Source of the DNA: Klebsiella pneumoniae
GTDB lineage: Bacteria > Pseudomonadota > Gammaproteobacteria > Ga0077536
DNA length: 34,667 nt
Reading direction: 5' to 3'
Assembly: GCA_945862315.1 (NCBI GenBank)
Contig: CAMAXW010000037.1
Span: 1-34,667 of the forward strand
The first letter of the stretch is position 1. Each line of letters begins with the position of its first letter. The translations under genes and the position numbers were made by a program. Of this stretch, positions 1 to 7,902 are shown piece after piece. The notes below the pieces were generated by a model, which ran no database searches, had not been told where the DNA came from, and was given only the letters and a program-made list of their open reading frames with translations.

Positions 1-155
1 GCGGCGTCTAGGGGGCGCAAATCTGCGGTGAATTGACCCTGCAAAAATGCCCGCGCGTCTGGGCCACTGACCTGCAGTATGCCGTCCTCGCAGAGCCGGC
101 TTTTAGCCGGCAGATAGTCCCCACCCAGCCGCTGGAGATCGTTAAGGTGGTTCAT
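1..155 (-). CDS. ygfZ: YgfZ-like folate-binding protein, N-terminal part (runs off the left edge)
   Basis: This is a partial gene of 51 codons that continues beyond position 1. The N-terminus reads MNHLNDLQRLGGDYLPAKS and then contains LQVSGPDARAFLQGQFTADL, which matches the GcvT/YgfZ-type signature 'V-G-DA-FL-GQ-T-D'. YgfZ is a folate-binding, GcvT-like protein needed for assembly or repair of certain iron-sulfur enzymes. The diagnostic K-GC-Y-GQE motif lies outside the window. The ATG at 155-153 overlaps the sdhE stop as ATGA, so the two are translationally coupled. A factor serving Fe-S proteins fits well behind the Fe-S subunit gene sdhB. Identification rests on about 50 residues, so a paralogue of the same fold is possible. 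Confidence 0.82.
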   Translation of the reverse strand, partial: MNHLNDLQRLGGDYLPAKSRLCEDGILQVSGPDARAFLQGQFTADLRPLDA

Positions 156-412
156 CCGGGTGTTCCAGCCCGCACCGACTCGGAGTCCAGCGCCAGTAAC
201 GCCAACAACGTCAAGTACTCGGACGGTGGCGTGACACGGCCCATCAGCCAGTCATAAATTTCCAGATCGTGTTCCTGCAACAGTCGGTCGAAGCAGGCGC
301 TGGCGGCTGGGGTCAGCGTGACATAGTGCCGGTCTAGGAACCGTGTGAACACTAAATCGAGCTCGCGGATGCCTCGGCGACAGCGCCAGCGCACCCGGCT
401 GTCGGCCGCCAC
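152..412 (-). CDS. sdhE: Succinate dehydrogenase flavinylation factor SdhE
   Basis: An 86-residue protein of the SdhE/YgfY (SDHAF2) family, which promotes covalent attachment of FAD to SdhA. The family signature RRGIRELDLVFTRFL, equivalent to the essential 'RGM-ELD' segment, lies near residues 12-26, and the conserved LLQEHDLEIYDWLMGR is near residues 45-60. The normal length is 80-95 residues. The start is GTG at 412-410, five bases after the sdhB stop. The gene ends inside the start of ygfZ. In E. coli sdhE is paired with ygfX; here ygfX is instead at the far end of the sdh cluster on the opposite strand. Isoleucine replaces the usual methionine of RGM. Confidence 0.93.
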   Translation of the reverse strand: MAADSRVRWRCRRGIRELDLVFTRFLDRHYVTLTPAASACFDRLLQEHDLEIYDWLMGRVTPPSEYLTLLALLALDSESVRAGTPG

Positions 413-417
413 GTGAC

Positions 418-1197
418 TCAGAGCGTACGACTCACCATCATTTTTTTGATCTCCGCGATAGCCTTCGCCGGGTTAAGACCCTTTGGGCAGGTTTTCGCGC
501 AGTTCATGATGGTATGGCAGCGGTAGAGGCGGAACGGATCTTCCAGGTTATCGAGGCGCTCGCCAGTCGCTTCGTCGCGGCTGTCCACCAACCAACGATA
601 GGCTTGCAGCAGGACCGCGGGGCCGAGGTAGCGATCGCTGTTCCACCAATAGCTGGGGCAGCTGGTTGAGCAGCAAGCGCACAGGATGCATTCGTAGAGG
701 CCGTCAATTTTGGCGCGGTCTTCTTTGGTTTGCAGCCGCTCGCGGTCGGGTGGCGCGGTATCCGTTTGCAGCCAGGGCTTGATCGAGGCGTACTGGGCAA
801 AGAAATGGGTGAGGTCGGGCACTAAGTCTTTTTGCACCGGCATATGCGGTAGCGGGTAGATTTTGACATCCCCTTTGATCGACTCCGTGGCCGTGGTACA
901 GGCCAAGGTGTTGGTTCCGTCGATATTCATCGCGCAGGAACCGCAGATGCCTTCGCGGCAGGAGCGGCGGAAAGACAGCGTGGGATCGAGATCATTTTTA
1001 ATATGGATAATGGCGTCCAGCACCATGGGGCCACATTTATCCAGATCGATTTCGAAGGTATCCAGCCGCGGATTCTCGCCGCTGTCGGGGTCCCAGCGGT
1101 AAATCACCACGCGCCGTGCCCGCTTAGCGCCAGCGGCGGCTAAGATGGTTTTTCCGGCTTTAACTTTAGACTTCTTGCTTAGAGTGAACTCGGCCAT
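418..1197 (-). CDS. sdhB: Succinate dehydrogenase iron-sulfur subunit
   Basis: A 259-residue SdhB, the electron-transfer subunit of complex II that passes electrons from FAD to quinone at the cytoplasmic membrane face. Ligands are visible for all three clusters: Cys80, Cys85, Cys88 and Cys100 for [2Fe-2S] (CREGICGSC), Cys170/173/176 with Cys237 for [4Fe-4S] ([12 protein letters not shown]), and Cys180/227/233 for [3Fe-4S] ([12 protein letters not shown]). The chosen start is ATG at 1197, which gives [10 protein letters not shown], has GAGG about 7 bases upstream and follows the sdhA stop by 25 bases. A longer in-frame start at 1263 would overlap sdhA and add a basic tail not usual for the family. 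It is in an operon with sdhA and sdhE. Confidence 0.97.
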   Translation of the reverse strand: MAEFTLSKKSKVKAGKTILAAAGAKRARRVVIYRWDPDSGENPRLDTFEIDLDKCGPMVLDAIIHIKNDLDPTLSFRRSCREGICGSCAMNIDGTNTLACTTATESIKGDVKIYPLPHMPVQKDLVPDLTHFFAQYASIKPWLQTDTAPPDRERLQTKEDRAKIDGLYECILCACCSTSCPSYWWNSDRYLGPAVLLQAYRWLVDSRDEATGERLDNLEDPFRLYRCHTIMNCAKTCPKGLNPAKAIAEIKKMMVSRTL

Positions 1198-1222
1198 ACG
1201 ATCCTCGCGCGATAGTTCGTTG

Positions 1223-3010
1223 TCAGTACGTGCGCTTCTTGGGCGGCACAACCTCGACGTCATTGGTCAAGGTATACAGATGCACCGGCCGGTAGTCGAA
1301 GTTCACTTGGCCAGCATCGCTCAGCCACGTCAGCGTGTGCTTCATCCAGTTTTGGTCGTCCCGCTCCGGGTAGTCCTCGCGCGCATGGGCGCCCCGACTC
1401 TCCGTGCGGTTGCTGGCGGCGTGGATGCTGGTCACCGCGCTGCCTAGCAGGTTATCCAACTCCATCGTTTCCACCAGATCGGTGTTCCAGATGAGCGAGC
1501 GGTCGGCGACCTTCACGTGCTGGAAACCTTGGTAAATCGCATCCATTTTCGTGGCGCCTTCGGTCAGCGCCTCGCCGGTACGGAAGACTGCCGCATAGTG
1601 CTGCATTGTGCGTTGCATGTCCGCACGCAGTTTGGCCGTGGGTTCGCTACCGTTGGCGTGCCGCAGGCGGTCGAAGCGGGCGATGACCTGGTCGGTGATC
1701 CGCGCCGGGAGTTCGGGGTGTGGCTGGTTGCGCTTGATGTCCGCTGAGCAGCGTTTGGCCGCCGCCCGCCCGAAGACCACGAGGTCCAGCAGCGAGTTTG
1801 AACCCAAGCGATTGGCGCCGTGTACTGAAACGCACGCGGCTTCACCGATGGACATCAGCCCCGGCACTTCGGTGTCGGGGTTGCCATTTTTGAGGGTTAC
1901 CACGTTGCCGTGGTAGTTGGTCGGAATTCCCCCCATGTTGTAGTGCACGGTCGGCAGCACCGGGATCGGCTCTTTGGTGACGTCGACGCCGGCAAAAATG
2001 CGGGCCGATTCTGCGATGCCCGGCAAGCGCTCATGGATGACATCGGCCCCCAGGTGCTCTAAGTGCAGGTGGATGTGGTCGCTGAGCGGACCCACGCCGC
2101 GCCCTTCCCGAATTTCGACCGTCATGGAACGCGACACCACATCGCGCGAGGCGAGGTCTTTGGCGTTCGGTGCGTAGCGCTCCATAAAGCGCTCGCCTTT
2201 GGAATTGGTGAGGTAGCCGCCTTCGCCGCGCACCCCCTCAGTGATCAGGCAGCCCGCGCCGTAGATGCCGGTGGGGTGGAACTGGGTGAATTCCATGTCT
2301 TGCAGCGGCAGGCCCGCGCGCAACACCATGCCGTTGCCATCGCCCGTGCAGGTATGCGCTGAGGTTGCGGAGAAGTACGCCCGGCCGTAGCCGCCGGTCG
2401 CCAACACCACCGAGTGCCCGCGAAAGAGGTGCAGCGTGCCGTCGGCGAGGTTCCAGGCGATCACGCCCTTACACGCGCCGTCGTCGTCCATCACGAGATC
2501 GACGGCGAAGTATTCGATAAAGAATTCGGCGTTGTGCTTGAGCGATTGCTGATACAGCGTGTGCAGGATGGCATGACCGGTGCGGTCGGCCGCCGCGCAA
2601 GTGCGCTGGGCAATGCCTTCGCCGTAATTGGTGGTCATGCCACCAAACGGGCGCTGGTAAATGTGGCCATCCTCAGTACGGGAAAATGGCACGCCGTAGT
2701 GTTCGAGTTCGATCACCGCGGGGATGGCCTCGCGGCACATGTACTCGATAGCGTCTTGGTCGCCTAGCCAGTCGGAGCCTTTGATGGTGTCGTACATGTG
2801 CCAGCGCCAATCGTCTGGCCCCATATTGCCCAGCGCGGCACTCATGCCACCTTGGGCGGCCACGGTATGGCTGCGGGTTGGGAAGACTTTGGTGATGCAC
2901 GCGGTTTTGAGCCCTTCGGCGGCCATCCCAAAAGTGGCTCGCAGTCCGGCCCCACCAGCGCCTACCACCACCACATCATACGTATGCTCGATCAGCGAAT
3001 AACTAGCCAT
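1223..3010 (-). CDS. sdhA: Succinate dehydrogenase flavoprotein subunit
   Basis: A 595-residue SdhA, the usual length, which oxidises succinate to fumarate in the TCA cycle. The N-terminal dinucleotide fold is [14 protein letters not shown] (about residues 12-25). The FAD-linking histidine is in [10 protein letters not shown] near residue 47. Other family blocks are [21 protein letters not shown], the active-site segment [18 protein letters not shown], and GGIPTNYHG. The last part, [14 protein letters not shown], carries the conserved C-terminal RG-H-R arginine region. The start ATG is at 3010, three bases after the sdhD stop, so the genes are coupled. The need for SdhE matches the FAD-linked histidine. 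Confidence 0.98.
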   Translation of the reverse strand: MASYSLIEHTYDVVVVGAGGAGLRATFGMAAEGLKTACITKVFPTRSHTVAAQGGMSAALGNMGPDDWRWHMYDTIKGSDWLGDQDAIEYMCREAIPAVIELEHYGVPFSRTEDGHIYQRPFGGMTTNYGEGIAQRTCAAADRTGHAILHTLYQQSLKHNAEFFIEYFAVDLVMDDDGACKGVIAWNLADGTLHLFRGHSVVLATGGYGRAYFSATSAHTCTGDGNGMVLRAGLPLQDMEFTQFHPTGIYGAGCLITEGVRGEGGYLTNSKGERFMERYAPNAKDLASRDVVSRSMTVEIREGRGVGPLSDHIHLHLEHLGADVIHERLPGIAESARIFAGVDVTKEPIPVLPTVHYNMGGIPTNYHGNVVTLKNGNPDTEVPGLMSIGEAACVSVHGANRLGSNSLLDLVVFGRAAAKRCSADIKRNQPHPELPARITDQVIARFDRLRHANGSEPTAKLRADMQRTMQHYAAVFRTGEALTEGATKMDAIYQGFQHVKVADRSLIWNTDLVETMELDNLLGSAVTSIHAASNRTESRGAHAREDYPERDDQNWMKHTLTWLSDAGQVNFDYRPVHLYTLTNDVEVVPPKKRTY

Positions 3011-3013
3011 GGG

Positions 3014-3397
3014 TTAGTGCAATCCCAGCGAAATTTTTAGAATGGAAACAACCGCCAACAGGCCGCCGAGGCCGACACCGGCGCGCAGTAGAACCTGCGC
3101 CACTATCTGCTGCCACGGGACGTGGACATAATCTTCGATGACCACCTGCACGCCGAGCAAGAGGTGCCAGAACAGGGCGATGGATAGCGCTAGCAGCAGC
3201 ACCGTGATGTGGGGCTGGCCGATCCACTGCACGACCTCGGCGTGACTGCCTTGGAAGACGCACAGGAGCGACATCACAAACCAGAGCGTCAAGGGCAGCA
3301 GGGCAAGCGCCGTGAGCCGCTGCAAGCGCCAGTGTTGGACGCCTTCTTTGGCCGAGCCCAGACCTTTAACCCGACCCAAATCGCTGCGCAGGCTCAT
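3014..3397 (-). CDS. sdhD: Succinate dehydrogenase membrane anchor subunit D
   Basis: A 127-residue hydrophobic protein with three likely membrane helices (about residues 27-48, 60-82 and 98-122). Family features are the N-terminal RVKGLGSAKEGVQHWRLQRLTALALLPL and the FWHLLLGVQVVIEDYVH segment, where the histidine and the DY-H motif belong to the heme/quinone region of SdhD. It anchors the catalytic dimer and forms the ubiquinone site with SdhC. The start ATG at 3397-3395 overlaps the sdhC stop as ATGA. An upstream in-frame start at 3574 lies inside sdhC and is unlikely. Confidence 0.93.
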   Translation of the reverse strand: MSLRSDLGRVKGLGSAKEGVQHWRLQRLTALALLPLTLWFVMSLLCVFQGSHAEVVQWIGQPHITVLLLALSIALFWHLLLGVQVVIEDYVHVPWQQIVAQVLLRAGVGLGGLLAVVSILKISLGLH

Positions 3398-3786
3398 GTC
3401 GCACCCCCAGTGCGCGTGAGGACATAGGCCCAGACCAGCACCGTGAGCGCGCTCGCGCTGACCAACACGGCATAGCCCGAGGCGTAGGCTTTGTTTAATT
3501 CGAAACCGAGCCCGGCGTCCCAGAAAAGATGCCGAATCCCGTTGCTCAGATGATAGAAGAACGCCCAAGTCCAAGCCGCCAGCAGGGCCTTGACCACCCC
3601 CAGACCGAGCACTCCTTGGGCGGCTGCGTAGGCTTCAGGGCCGCGTGCGGCGGCCTGCAACCAATACAGCAGCACCACCGTGCCGAGACTCAACGCCAGA
3701 CCGGTTAGGCGGTGCGTGATCGATAGCACGCTGGTTAACTGCGGCCGGTAGATTTGCAAATGTGGTGAGAGGGGTCGGGTCGTCAT
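3394..3786 (-). CDS. sdhC: Succinate dehydrogenase cytochrome b556 subunit
   Basis: A 130-residue SdhC of typical length. It shows RPLSPHLQIYRPQLTSVLSITHRLTGLAL, the Pfam Sdh_cyt start with the conserved SI-HR-TG, then HLSNGIRHLFWDAG in the second helix, with the heme-ligand histidine next to GIRH. Three transmembrane helices are clear (about 24-46, 64-86 and 106-126). It binds heme b and ubiquinone with SdhD. It lies 83 bases behind the SDHAF4-like gene on the same strand, probably in one transcript. Confidence 0.95.
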   Translation of the reverse strand: MTTRPLSPHLQIYRPQLTSVLSITHRLTGLALSLGTVVLLYWLQAAARGPEAYAAAQGVLGLGVVKALLAAWTWAFFYHLSNGIRHLFWDAGLGFELNKAYASGYAVLVSASALTVLVWAYVLTRTGGAT

Positions 3787-3869
3787 AATGATGATCTTAC
3801 GTTCGGCGTTGAAGGTTGGATGGCCATTGGCGGTGAGAAAGTCGCTGCGAGGAATGCCACTCGGACAGC

Positions 3870-4034
3870 TTAGAAATCGATGCAGCGTCCTTTGCTTTCC
3901 CAGTCGCCGTAACGAGTGGGTTCTAAACCTTTGGGGCCGCCTATTTCTGGGCGCTTGGCCAGCGGTGCGACCGGCACCACCGGTAGATCGGGCGGCGCGG
4001 CGGGCGGCGTTGGGGACTCGGGTAGTTCGCTCAT
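3870..4034 (-). CDS. SDHAF4-like succinate dehydrogenase assembly factor (DUF1674)
   Basis: A 54-residue protein whose C-terminus reads EIGGPKGLEPTRYGDWESKG followed by RCIDF, the hallmark of the DUF1674/SDHAF4 family (GG-GPEPTRYGDWE-KGR-DF). In mitochondria and alphaproteobacteria this protein binds flavinylated SdhA and protects it before assembly. The N-terminal half is proline-rich, as in relatives. I chose ATG at 4034 (MSELPESPTPP); the frame stays open to an ATG at 4178 but the extra part looks non-homologous. No strong ribosome site is seen, so the start is the weak point. It lies just upstream of sdhC, which supports the role. Confidence 0.85.
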   Translation of the reverse strand: MSELPESPTPPAAPPDLPVVPVAPLAKRPEIGGPKGLEPTRYGDWESKGRCIDF

Positions 4035-4115
4035 GCTGGGGGTGTCCACTGGTGTGACGGCCGCCTTTGAGTACGGCCGATTGGTTAAGTGGCCGCGGCG
4101 TGCGACCCAGCTCGT

Positions 4116-4144
4116 AGTATCTTGTCTCAACTGGGCAAATTCAA
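4116..4144 (-). promoter_or_regulatory. Putative sigma-70 promoter of the sdhAF4-sdhCDAB-sdhE-ygfZ operon
   Basis: On the minus strand, TTGAAT (4144-4139) and GATACT (4121-4116) are separated by 17 bases, each matching consensus at four of six positions. The predicted start near 4109 would give a leader of about 75 bases. The site lies in the 142-base divergent gap to ygfX. Confidence 0.45.
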
Positions 4145-4176
4145 GACGGCGTAGGAGCAAGGAGGCTCGCAGGCAC

Positions 4177-4617
4177 ATGCAGGGATTTTCAGCGGCTATT
4201 CAAATTACCCCTAAGGCATCGCGTCTACTGGCCCGCACCCTGGTTTTCTCCCACGCTGGCTGCGCGGTGCTGGTGGGGCTGGCGTTCGCGGCCGCGCCCG
4301 TGGGCTTGGTGTTGTTGCTCTTGGCCACGGCCCTGCATTACGCGCAGTTGCGGCGGCGTCTCGCCCTGCTGCCGCGGGTGTTGTTCGATAGCAACGACGA
4401 CTGGTGGTTGCTCGAGTCGCACGGTCGCCGGGTGCCCGTTACTCTGCATCGCCATGCGCTCATCACGACGTGGGGGATGATTCTGCCGCTAGCGCGCCAT
4501 ACCGCCCAGCCAGGGGCGCTGTTGGTGTTATTACCCGACAGCCTCCCGAGTGAGGATTTTCGGCGGCTGCGGGTGCGCCTGTTGTGGCAGCGAGCACGCC
4601 CTGAGGCGGGCTCATAG
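4177..4617 (+). CDS. YgfX (CptA)-like membrane protein
   Basis: A 146-residue protein starting at ATG 4177 with GGAGG 11 bases upstream. Residues about 22-55 (FSHAGCAVLVGLAFAAAPVG then LVLLLLATALHYAQLRRRL) form two closely spaced membrane helices. They are followed by a soluble part with WWLLESHGRRVPVTLHRHAL and a C-terminal LLVLLPDSLPSEDFRRLRVRLLW. This is the layout and ending (LPD-L----FR-LR--L) of the YgfX/DUF1434 family. In E. coli YgfX was described as a toxin partner of SdhE affecting cell division; its wider role is unsettled. Here it is divergent from the sdh operon rather than behind sdhE. The frame extends upstream to 3916, but that would overlap sdhAF4 in antisense. Confidence 0.78.
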   Translation: MQGFSAAIQITPKASRLLARTLVFSHAGCAVLVGLAFAAAPVGLVLLLLATALHYAQLRRRLALLPRVLFDSNDDWWLLESHGRRVPVTLHRHALITTWGMILPLARHTAQPGALLVLLPDSLPSEDFRRLRVRLLWQRARPEAGS

Positions 4618-5433
4618 TCCCGCCCGTTCCCGCCACGCCAGCCACAACTTACGCAGCGGGGTCAGTTCGACCCGCGTCTCCCACACCCGGCAACCGCCCG
4701 CACGGACTTCTTCCAAGGTTGCGATGGCGAGCCGGGCGAGGGTCGCCAAGGGCCGCAGCGCCTGTCGGTCGCTCAGCTGCGCTAGGTGTTGGCGCAAATC
4801 TGTCAGCGTGCACTCGATATCCACGCCCAGCACCGCCGCATGCCAAGCGCCCGGTAGCACCGGCAGCACGCCGTGTTGGGCCACGCTGGTGGCCACGCTG
4901 TCTTGCGCCACCAATGAGAACCCACCCTCCAGCAACGGACGGGCGTCGCGCAGCGCGTAGGCTTCCTCAACCAGTGCCGCGCACTGCAGCGCCTGCGCTG
5001 AAACGGGCTTGCCGGCCGGCTGGCTCGCGGCCAGCGCGCACGCCCAGAGCGGGCCGTGTGCGCCCAGTAAGGCCGCGCGCCGGTCAGCCCGCGAGGCGTG
5101 CGCATAGCCCCCTAACAGGGACTCAACACCACTCACCAGCGCGAGCGCGGCGCCGGGCAGGTCTGGTATTTGGTTGCCTAGCGCGCGCGTAATGGCGTGA
5201 CGTGGGGAGCCCCGCTGGAGATGGGCCAGTTCTTCGCGCCACCAGGCGAGCTTGGGCAGCGCCACCGTCGGACTGGAGCAACTGGCCGGGATGCGGGCAA
5301 TTTCCCCGCGTAGCGCTTCGATGAGCGCCAGGGCTTGGCGCGGCCCAGGAGGACAATAAAGCTGGGCGTAGTAACGGTCGGTACCCGCCTGCGGTAACCA
5401 CGTCTCGAGCGCGCCGGCCGGAGCTTGGCTCAC
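4612..5433 (-). CDS. Squalene/phytoene synthase-family protein, probably non-catalytic
   Basis: A 273-residue protein with the trans-isoprenyl diphosphate synthase (squalene/phytoene synthase) pattern: DRYYAQLYCPPGPRQALALI, EALRGEIARI, VALPKLAWWREELAHLQRG and SPRHAITRAL in order. The first helix normally carries an aspartate-rich DxxxD motif for diphosphate binding; here that place reads EALRGEIA, and no second DxxxD is seen. It therefore resembles the NDUFAF6-like branch, which lacks prenyl-transfer residues and, in mitochondria, acts in complex I assembly. The GTG start at 5433-5431 overlaps the gph stop as GTGA. The 3' end overlaps the ygfX 3' end by 6 bases (4612-4617). Its true role here is unknown. 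Confidence 0.78.
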   Translation of the reverse strand: MSQAPAGALETWLPQAGTDRYYAQLYCPPGPRQALALIEALRGEIARIPASCSSPTVALPKLAWWREELAHLQRGSPRHAITRALGNQIPDLPGAALALVSGVESLLGGYAHASRADRRAALLGAHGPLWACALAASQPAGKPVSAQALQCAALVEEAYALRDARPLLEGGFSLVAQDSVATSVAQHGVLPVLPGAWHAAVLGVDIECTLTDLRQHLAQLSDRQALRPLATLARLAIATLEEVRAGGCRVWETRVELTPLRKLWLAWRERAGL

Positions 5434-6101
5434 GCCTCGCCGCGGCGCGACGCCAGCCAAGCGGCGATGGCCTCGGCGCCCTCGACAATCGCGTCGGCTT
5501 GCCAGCTGCCGGGGTCGGATTCAAGGTCTAGATAGCCATAGGAGGCCGCCAGCGTGTACATGCCGGCGCTGCGTCCGGCTTCGATGTCGCGCACGGCGTC
5601 GCCAATGTACACGCAGCGTTCCGGCGCACAGCCCAGCAAGGCGGCAGCGTGGCGTAGCGGTGCGGGATGAGGTTTGCGCTGGGCGAGGGTGTCGCCGCTG
5701 ACCACGCAGCCCGGTGGCACCGCGAGGGCTAACTGCGCCAGTAGGGGGGTGGTTAGCCAACCCGGCTTATTGGTGACGATGCCCCACCGCAAGCCCGTCG
5801 GCGCAAAGCTGGCGAGTAGTTCCTCCATGCCGGGAAACAACACGGTGGCCTGCGCGAGATTTTCACGATAGTCGTCGAGGAGCGCCAACCGGGCGGTTTC
5901 AAATGCTGGGCTGTCTTCCGGAAAATCAAAACCCAAGCGGGTGAGGGCGTAGCTGCCGTTGGAGACCTGCGCACGGACCTGCGCATAGGGCAGTGGTGCG
6001 TGTCCATACGTCGCGCGTACCCGGTTCAGCGCGGCGGCCAAATCCGGGGCGGTGTCCAGCAGCGTGCCGTCCAGATCAAACAAAACAGCTTCGAGCGCCA
6101 C
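5430..6101 (-). CDS. gph: Phosphoglycolate phosphatase, HAD family
   Basis: A 223-residue HAD-superfamily phosphatase. Motif I is FDLDGTLLDTAPD (residues 8-20) with both catalytic aspartates; motif II is the serine/threonine of GIVTNKPG; motif III/IV is KPHPAPL plus CVYIGDAVRDIEAGRSAG. The cap between motifs I and II is the Gph/C1 type with DLAAALNRVRATYGH. It hydrolyses 2-phosphoglycolate formed during DNA repair or oxygenation reactions. In many gammaproteobacteria gph lies beside ubiG, as here (ubiG stop is 7 bases upstream), which supports Gph over other HAD phosphatases. The start is GTG at 6101. Confidence 0.9.
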   Translation of the reverse strand: MALEAVLFDLDGTLLDTAPDLAAALNRVRATYGHAPLPYAQVRAQVSNGSYALTRLGFDFPEDSPAFETARLALLDDYRENLAQATVLFPGMEELLASFAPTGLRWGIVTNKPGWLTTPLLAQLALAVPPGCVVSGDTLAQRKPHPAPLRHAAALLGCAPERCVYIGDAVRDIEAGRSAGMYTLAASYGYLDLESDPGSWQADAIVEGAEAIAAWLASRRGEA

Positions 6102-6108
6102 GGCGAAG

Positions 6109-6831
6109 TCAGGCGCGAACGCGGGCGTGGATTAAGTAATTGACCCCTACCTGTGCGCACAGCGCGGCTTCACGGCGAAATGGGTCGTAGCGCATGCCTG
6201 CGATATGCGCGACTTCAAAGCCTGCCGCACGTAGCCAACGTCCGAGTTCGGAGGGCCGAATGAAGCGGCGGAAGTCGTGGGTGCCGACAGGCAGCAAGCG
6301 CAGCAAATATTCCGCGCCCAACACCGCCGCGCCATACGCCCGCGGCGTGCGGTTGATGGTCGAGAGAAATATTTCGCCATCCGGCGCGAGCAAGGTGCGA
6401 CACGCGGCCAACAGTTGCGCCGGATCGGGCACATGCTCCAGGAGTTCCATGCAGGTCAGGATGGCGTAGTGCCCAGGCAGGCGGGTGGCGTGGCTTTCGG
6501 CGGTGGTGACCTCGTAATGCACCCGCTGGGCATGCTCCGCCGCGTGGGTGCGAGCTGCAGCGATGACGGCCGCGCTGGCGTCAATGCCGCTAGCGATCGC
6601 CCCGGCTTGGGCCATCGCCTCGGTCAGCAAGCCGCCCCCGCAACCGACGTCCAACACCCGCTGTTTGGCGAGTTGGGCGTGCTGGCCAATGTAGGCTAGC
6701 CGACAGGGGTTGATCTCATGCAGCGTGCGGCTGGGTCCGAGGGGATCCCACCACGCTGCCGCCAGCGCGGTGAACTTGGCGACTTCCGCCCCATCGACGT
6801 TGTTCGCCTCCCGCTCAAGGGTTGCGGTCAT
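6109..6831 (-). CDS. ubiG: Ubiquinone biosynthesis O-methyltransferase UbiG
   Basis: A 240-residue class I SAM methyltransferase that performs both O-methylations of the ubiquinone head group. The family N-terminus EVAKFTALAAAWWDPLGPSR with LHEINPCRLAYI is diagnostic of UbiG. The SAM loop is LDVGCGGGLLTEAMA, followed by GIDAS and the MELLEHVPDP motif. The C-terminal THDFRRFIRPSELGRWL is also conserved. The start ATG is at 6831, after which the next gene on the strand is gph. Its presence indicates a ubiquinone-using respiratory chain, consistent with the SdhCD quinone site. Confidence 0.95.
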   Translation of the reverse strand: MTATLEREANNVDGAEVAKFTALAAAWWDPLGPSRTLHEINPCRLAYIGQHAQLAKQRVLDVGCGGGLLTEAMAQAGAIASGIDASAAVIAAARTHAAEHAQRVHYEVTTAESHATRLPGHYAILTCMELLEHVPDPAQLLAACRTLLAPDGEIFLSTINRTPRAYGAAVLGAEYLLRLLPVGTHDFRRFIRPSELGRWLRAAGFEVAHIAGMRYDPFRREAALCAQVGVNYLIHARVRA

Positions 6832-6834
6832 GGG

Positions 6835-7056
6835 TTAGCTCCCCTGCGCGGGCAGACGCGGTATTTCCAGGGTGGCATCGACGTCGATGAGGGTGACTTC
6901 AGATTGAAATTCTGCTGGGATTGCAGGAGGTGCCAGCGGTCTATCGGCGATGGTGTCGTCAATCAACCGGCGGCGCTCGCGGATGTAGGTACGCCGGTCA
7001 ATGAGCTCACGGGCGTAGGCGCTGCAAAGTTCTTGTAAGTAGCGATTCACGATCAT
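6835..7056 (-). CDS. Small hypothetical protein
   Basis: A 73-residue soluble protein. It is charged and probably helical in its first 35 residues (MIVNRYLQELCSAYARELID then RRTYIRERRRLIDD), followed by a proline-containing, acidic tail (LIDVDATLEIPRLP). No membrane segment, signal peptide or known motif is seen. It starts 20 bases downstream of the PP2C phosphatase stop and ends 3 bases before ubiG. The position in a signalling group (PP2C, FHA-cyclase) suggests, but does not show, a role as an accessory or substrate. The purine-rich GAGAGA before ATG 7056 is a plausible ribosome site. Confidence 0.65.
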   Translation of the reverse strand: MIVNRYLQELCSAYARELIDRRTYIRERRRLIDDTIADRPLAPPAIPAEFQSEVTLIDVDATLEIPRLPAQGS

Positions 7057-7076
7057 GCGGGTGTTCTCTCGGGGAT

Positions 7077-7790
7077 TCAGTCGGCCGTCACTTCAACTAG
7101 GCACACGGTTACGTTGTCGCTGGCACCGTACTCTAGCGTGAGGTCGATCAAATGGCGTGCAATACGGGCCAAGCTCTGGCGTCCCATCCCCTCGGCAATG
7201 TCCGCAAAGGGTACGTGTTTGTCGAGACCATCAGAACACAGCAAAAAACGGTCGCCCGGTGCCAAACGCGCCATATTGCACTCTAGATGCAGCGTTTCCG
7301 CAGCGCCGACGGCACGGGTAATGAGATTGCCATCGGGATGTTTGTGGGCGTCTTCGCGGGCCACCAGCCCCATCCGAACGTATTCTTCTACCTTGGAGTG
7401 GTCGGTGCTGAGTTGTTCGAGTGTGCCGGCGCGCCAGCGGTACAGACGGCTGTCACCGGCCCACAAAAAAGCGCAGTAATCCCCATGTGCCAACAGTGTG
7501 ACCACCGTGCTACCAATCACCTGACCCCGGTCACGGGCTAGGGCGATCAGTCGGTCGTTGGTGGTTAACAGTTGGTGCTCGGCAAATTCCACGAAGGTGC
7601 TGAGGTCTGGGGCCGGTCTAACCTTGGCCATCGCGGTGACGATCATCTCGCTGGCCACATCGCCAGCAGTATGCCCACCCATGCCATCTGCCACGACCCA
7701 CAGTCCGTAGTCGGGGCGTTCTAAGTACGCGTCTTCGTTGATTTTGCGTACCCGTCCCACGTGACTCAGGGCGATGGAGTGCCAGCGCAT
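7077..7790 (-). CDS. PP2C-family serine/threonine protein phosphatase
   Basis: A 237-residue stand-alone PPM/PP2C domain of the Stp1/PppA/PrpC type. The metal-binding motifs are visible: GRVRKINEDAYLERPDYG (first Asp), VVADGMGGHTAGDVAS (second Asp and GGH), FLLCSDGLDKHVP (DG motif) and GASDNVTVCLVEV (DN motif). Such phosphatases reverse Ser/Thr phosphorylation by Hanks-type kinases, and in type VI secretion or FHA systems they are paired with FHA proteins. Here an FHA-cyclase gene lies 112 bases upstream on the same strand, but no kinase is in the window. The start is ATG at 7790. Confidence 0.92.
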   Translation of the reverse strand: MRWHSIALSHVGRVRKINEDAYLERPDYGLWVVADGMGGHTAGDVASEMIVTAMAKVRPAPDLSTFVEFAEHQLLTTNDRLIALARDRGQVIGSTVVTLLAHGDYCAFLWAGDSRLYRWRAGTLEQLSTDHSKVEEYVRMGLVAREDAHKHPDGNLITRAVGAAETLHLECNMARLAPGDRFLLCSDGLDKHVPFADIAEGMGRQSLARIARHLIDLTLEYGASDNVTVCLVEVTAD

Positions 7791-7902
7791 GGGCTAGATC
7801 AGACTCACTGAGGGCGCAGCGGTTGCGCGGTGCTGGGGGCGGGAGGAATTCATGCGGTCTGCGCCTCAAAATATTTGCCAGAAGTTGCCACTACGCGGTT
7901 GT

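Noticed and set aside
95-111. Perfect 7-bp stem (GCCGGCT / AGCCGGC) with a 3-base T loop near the left edge, like a terminator.
   Set aside because: It lies inside the ygfZ coding frame (codons about 15-20) and has no T-run after the stem on either strand.
3916-4176. Upstream extension of the YgfX-like frame giving a 233-residue protein.
   Set aside because: The extension is antisense to sdhAF4 and is glycine/serine-rich; the ATG at 4177 with GGAGG fits the family length.
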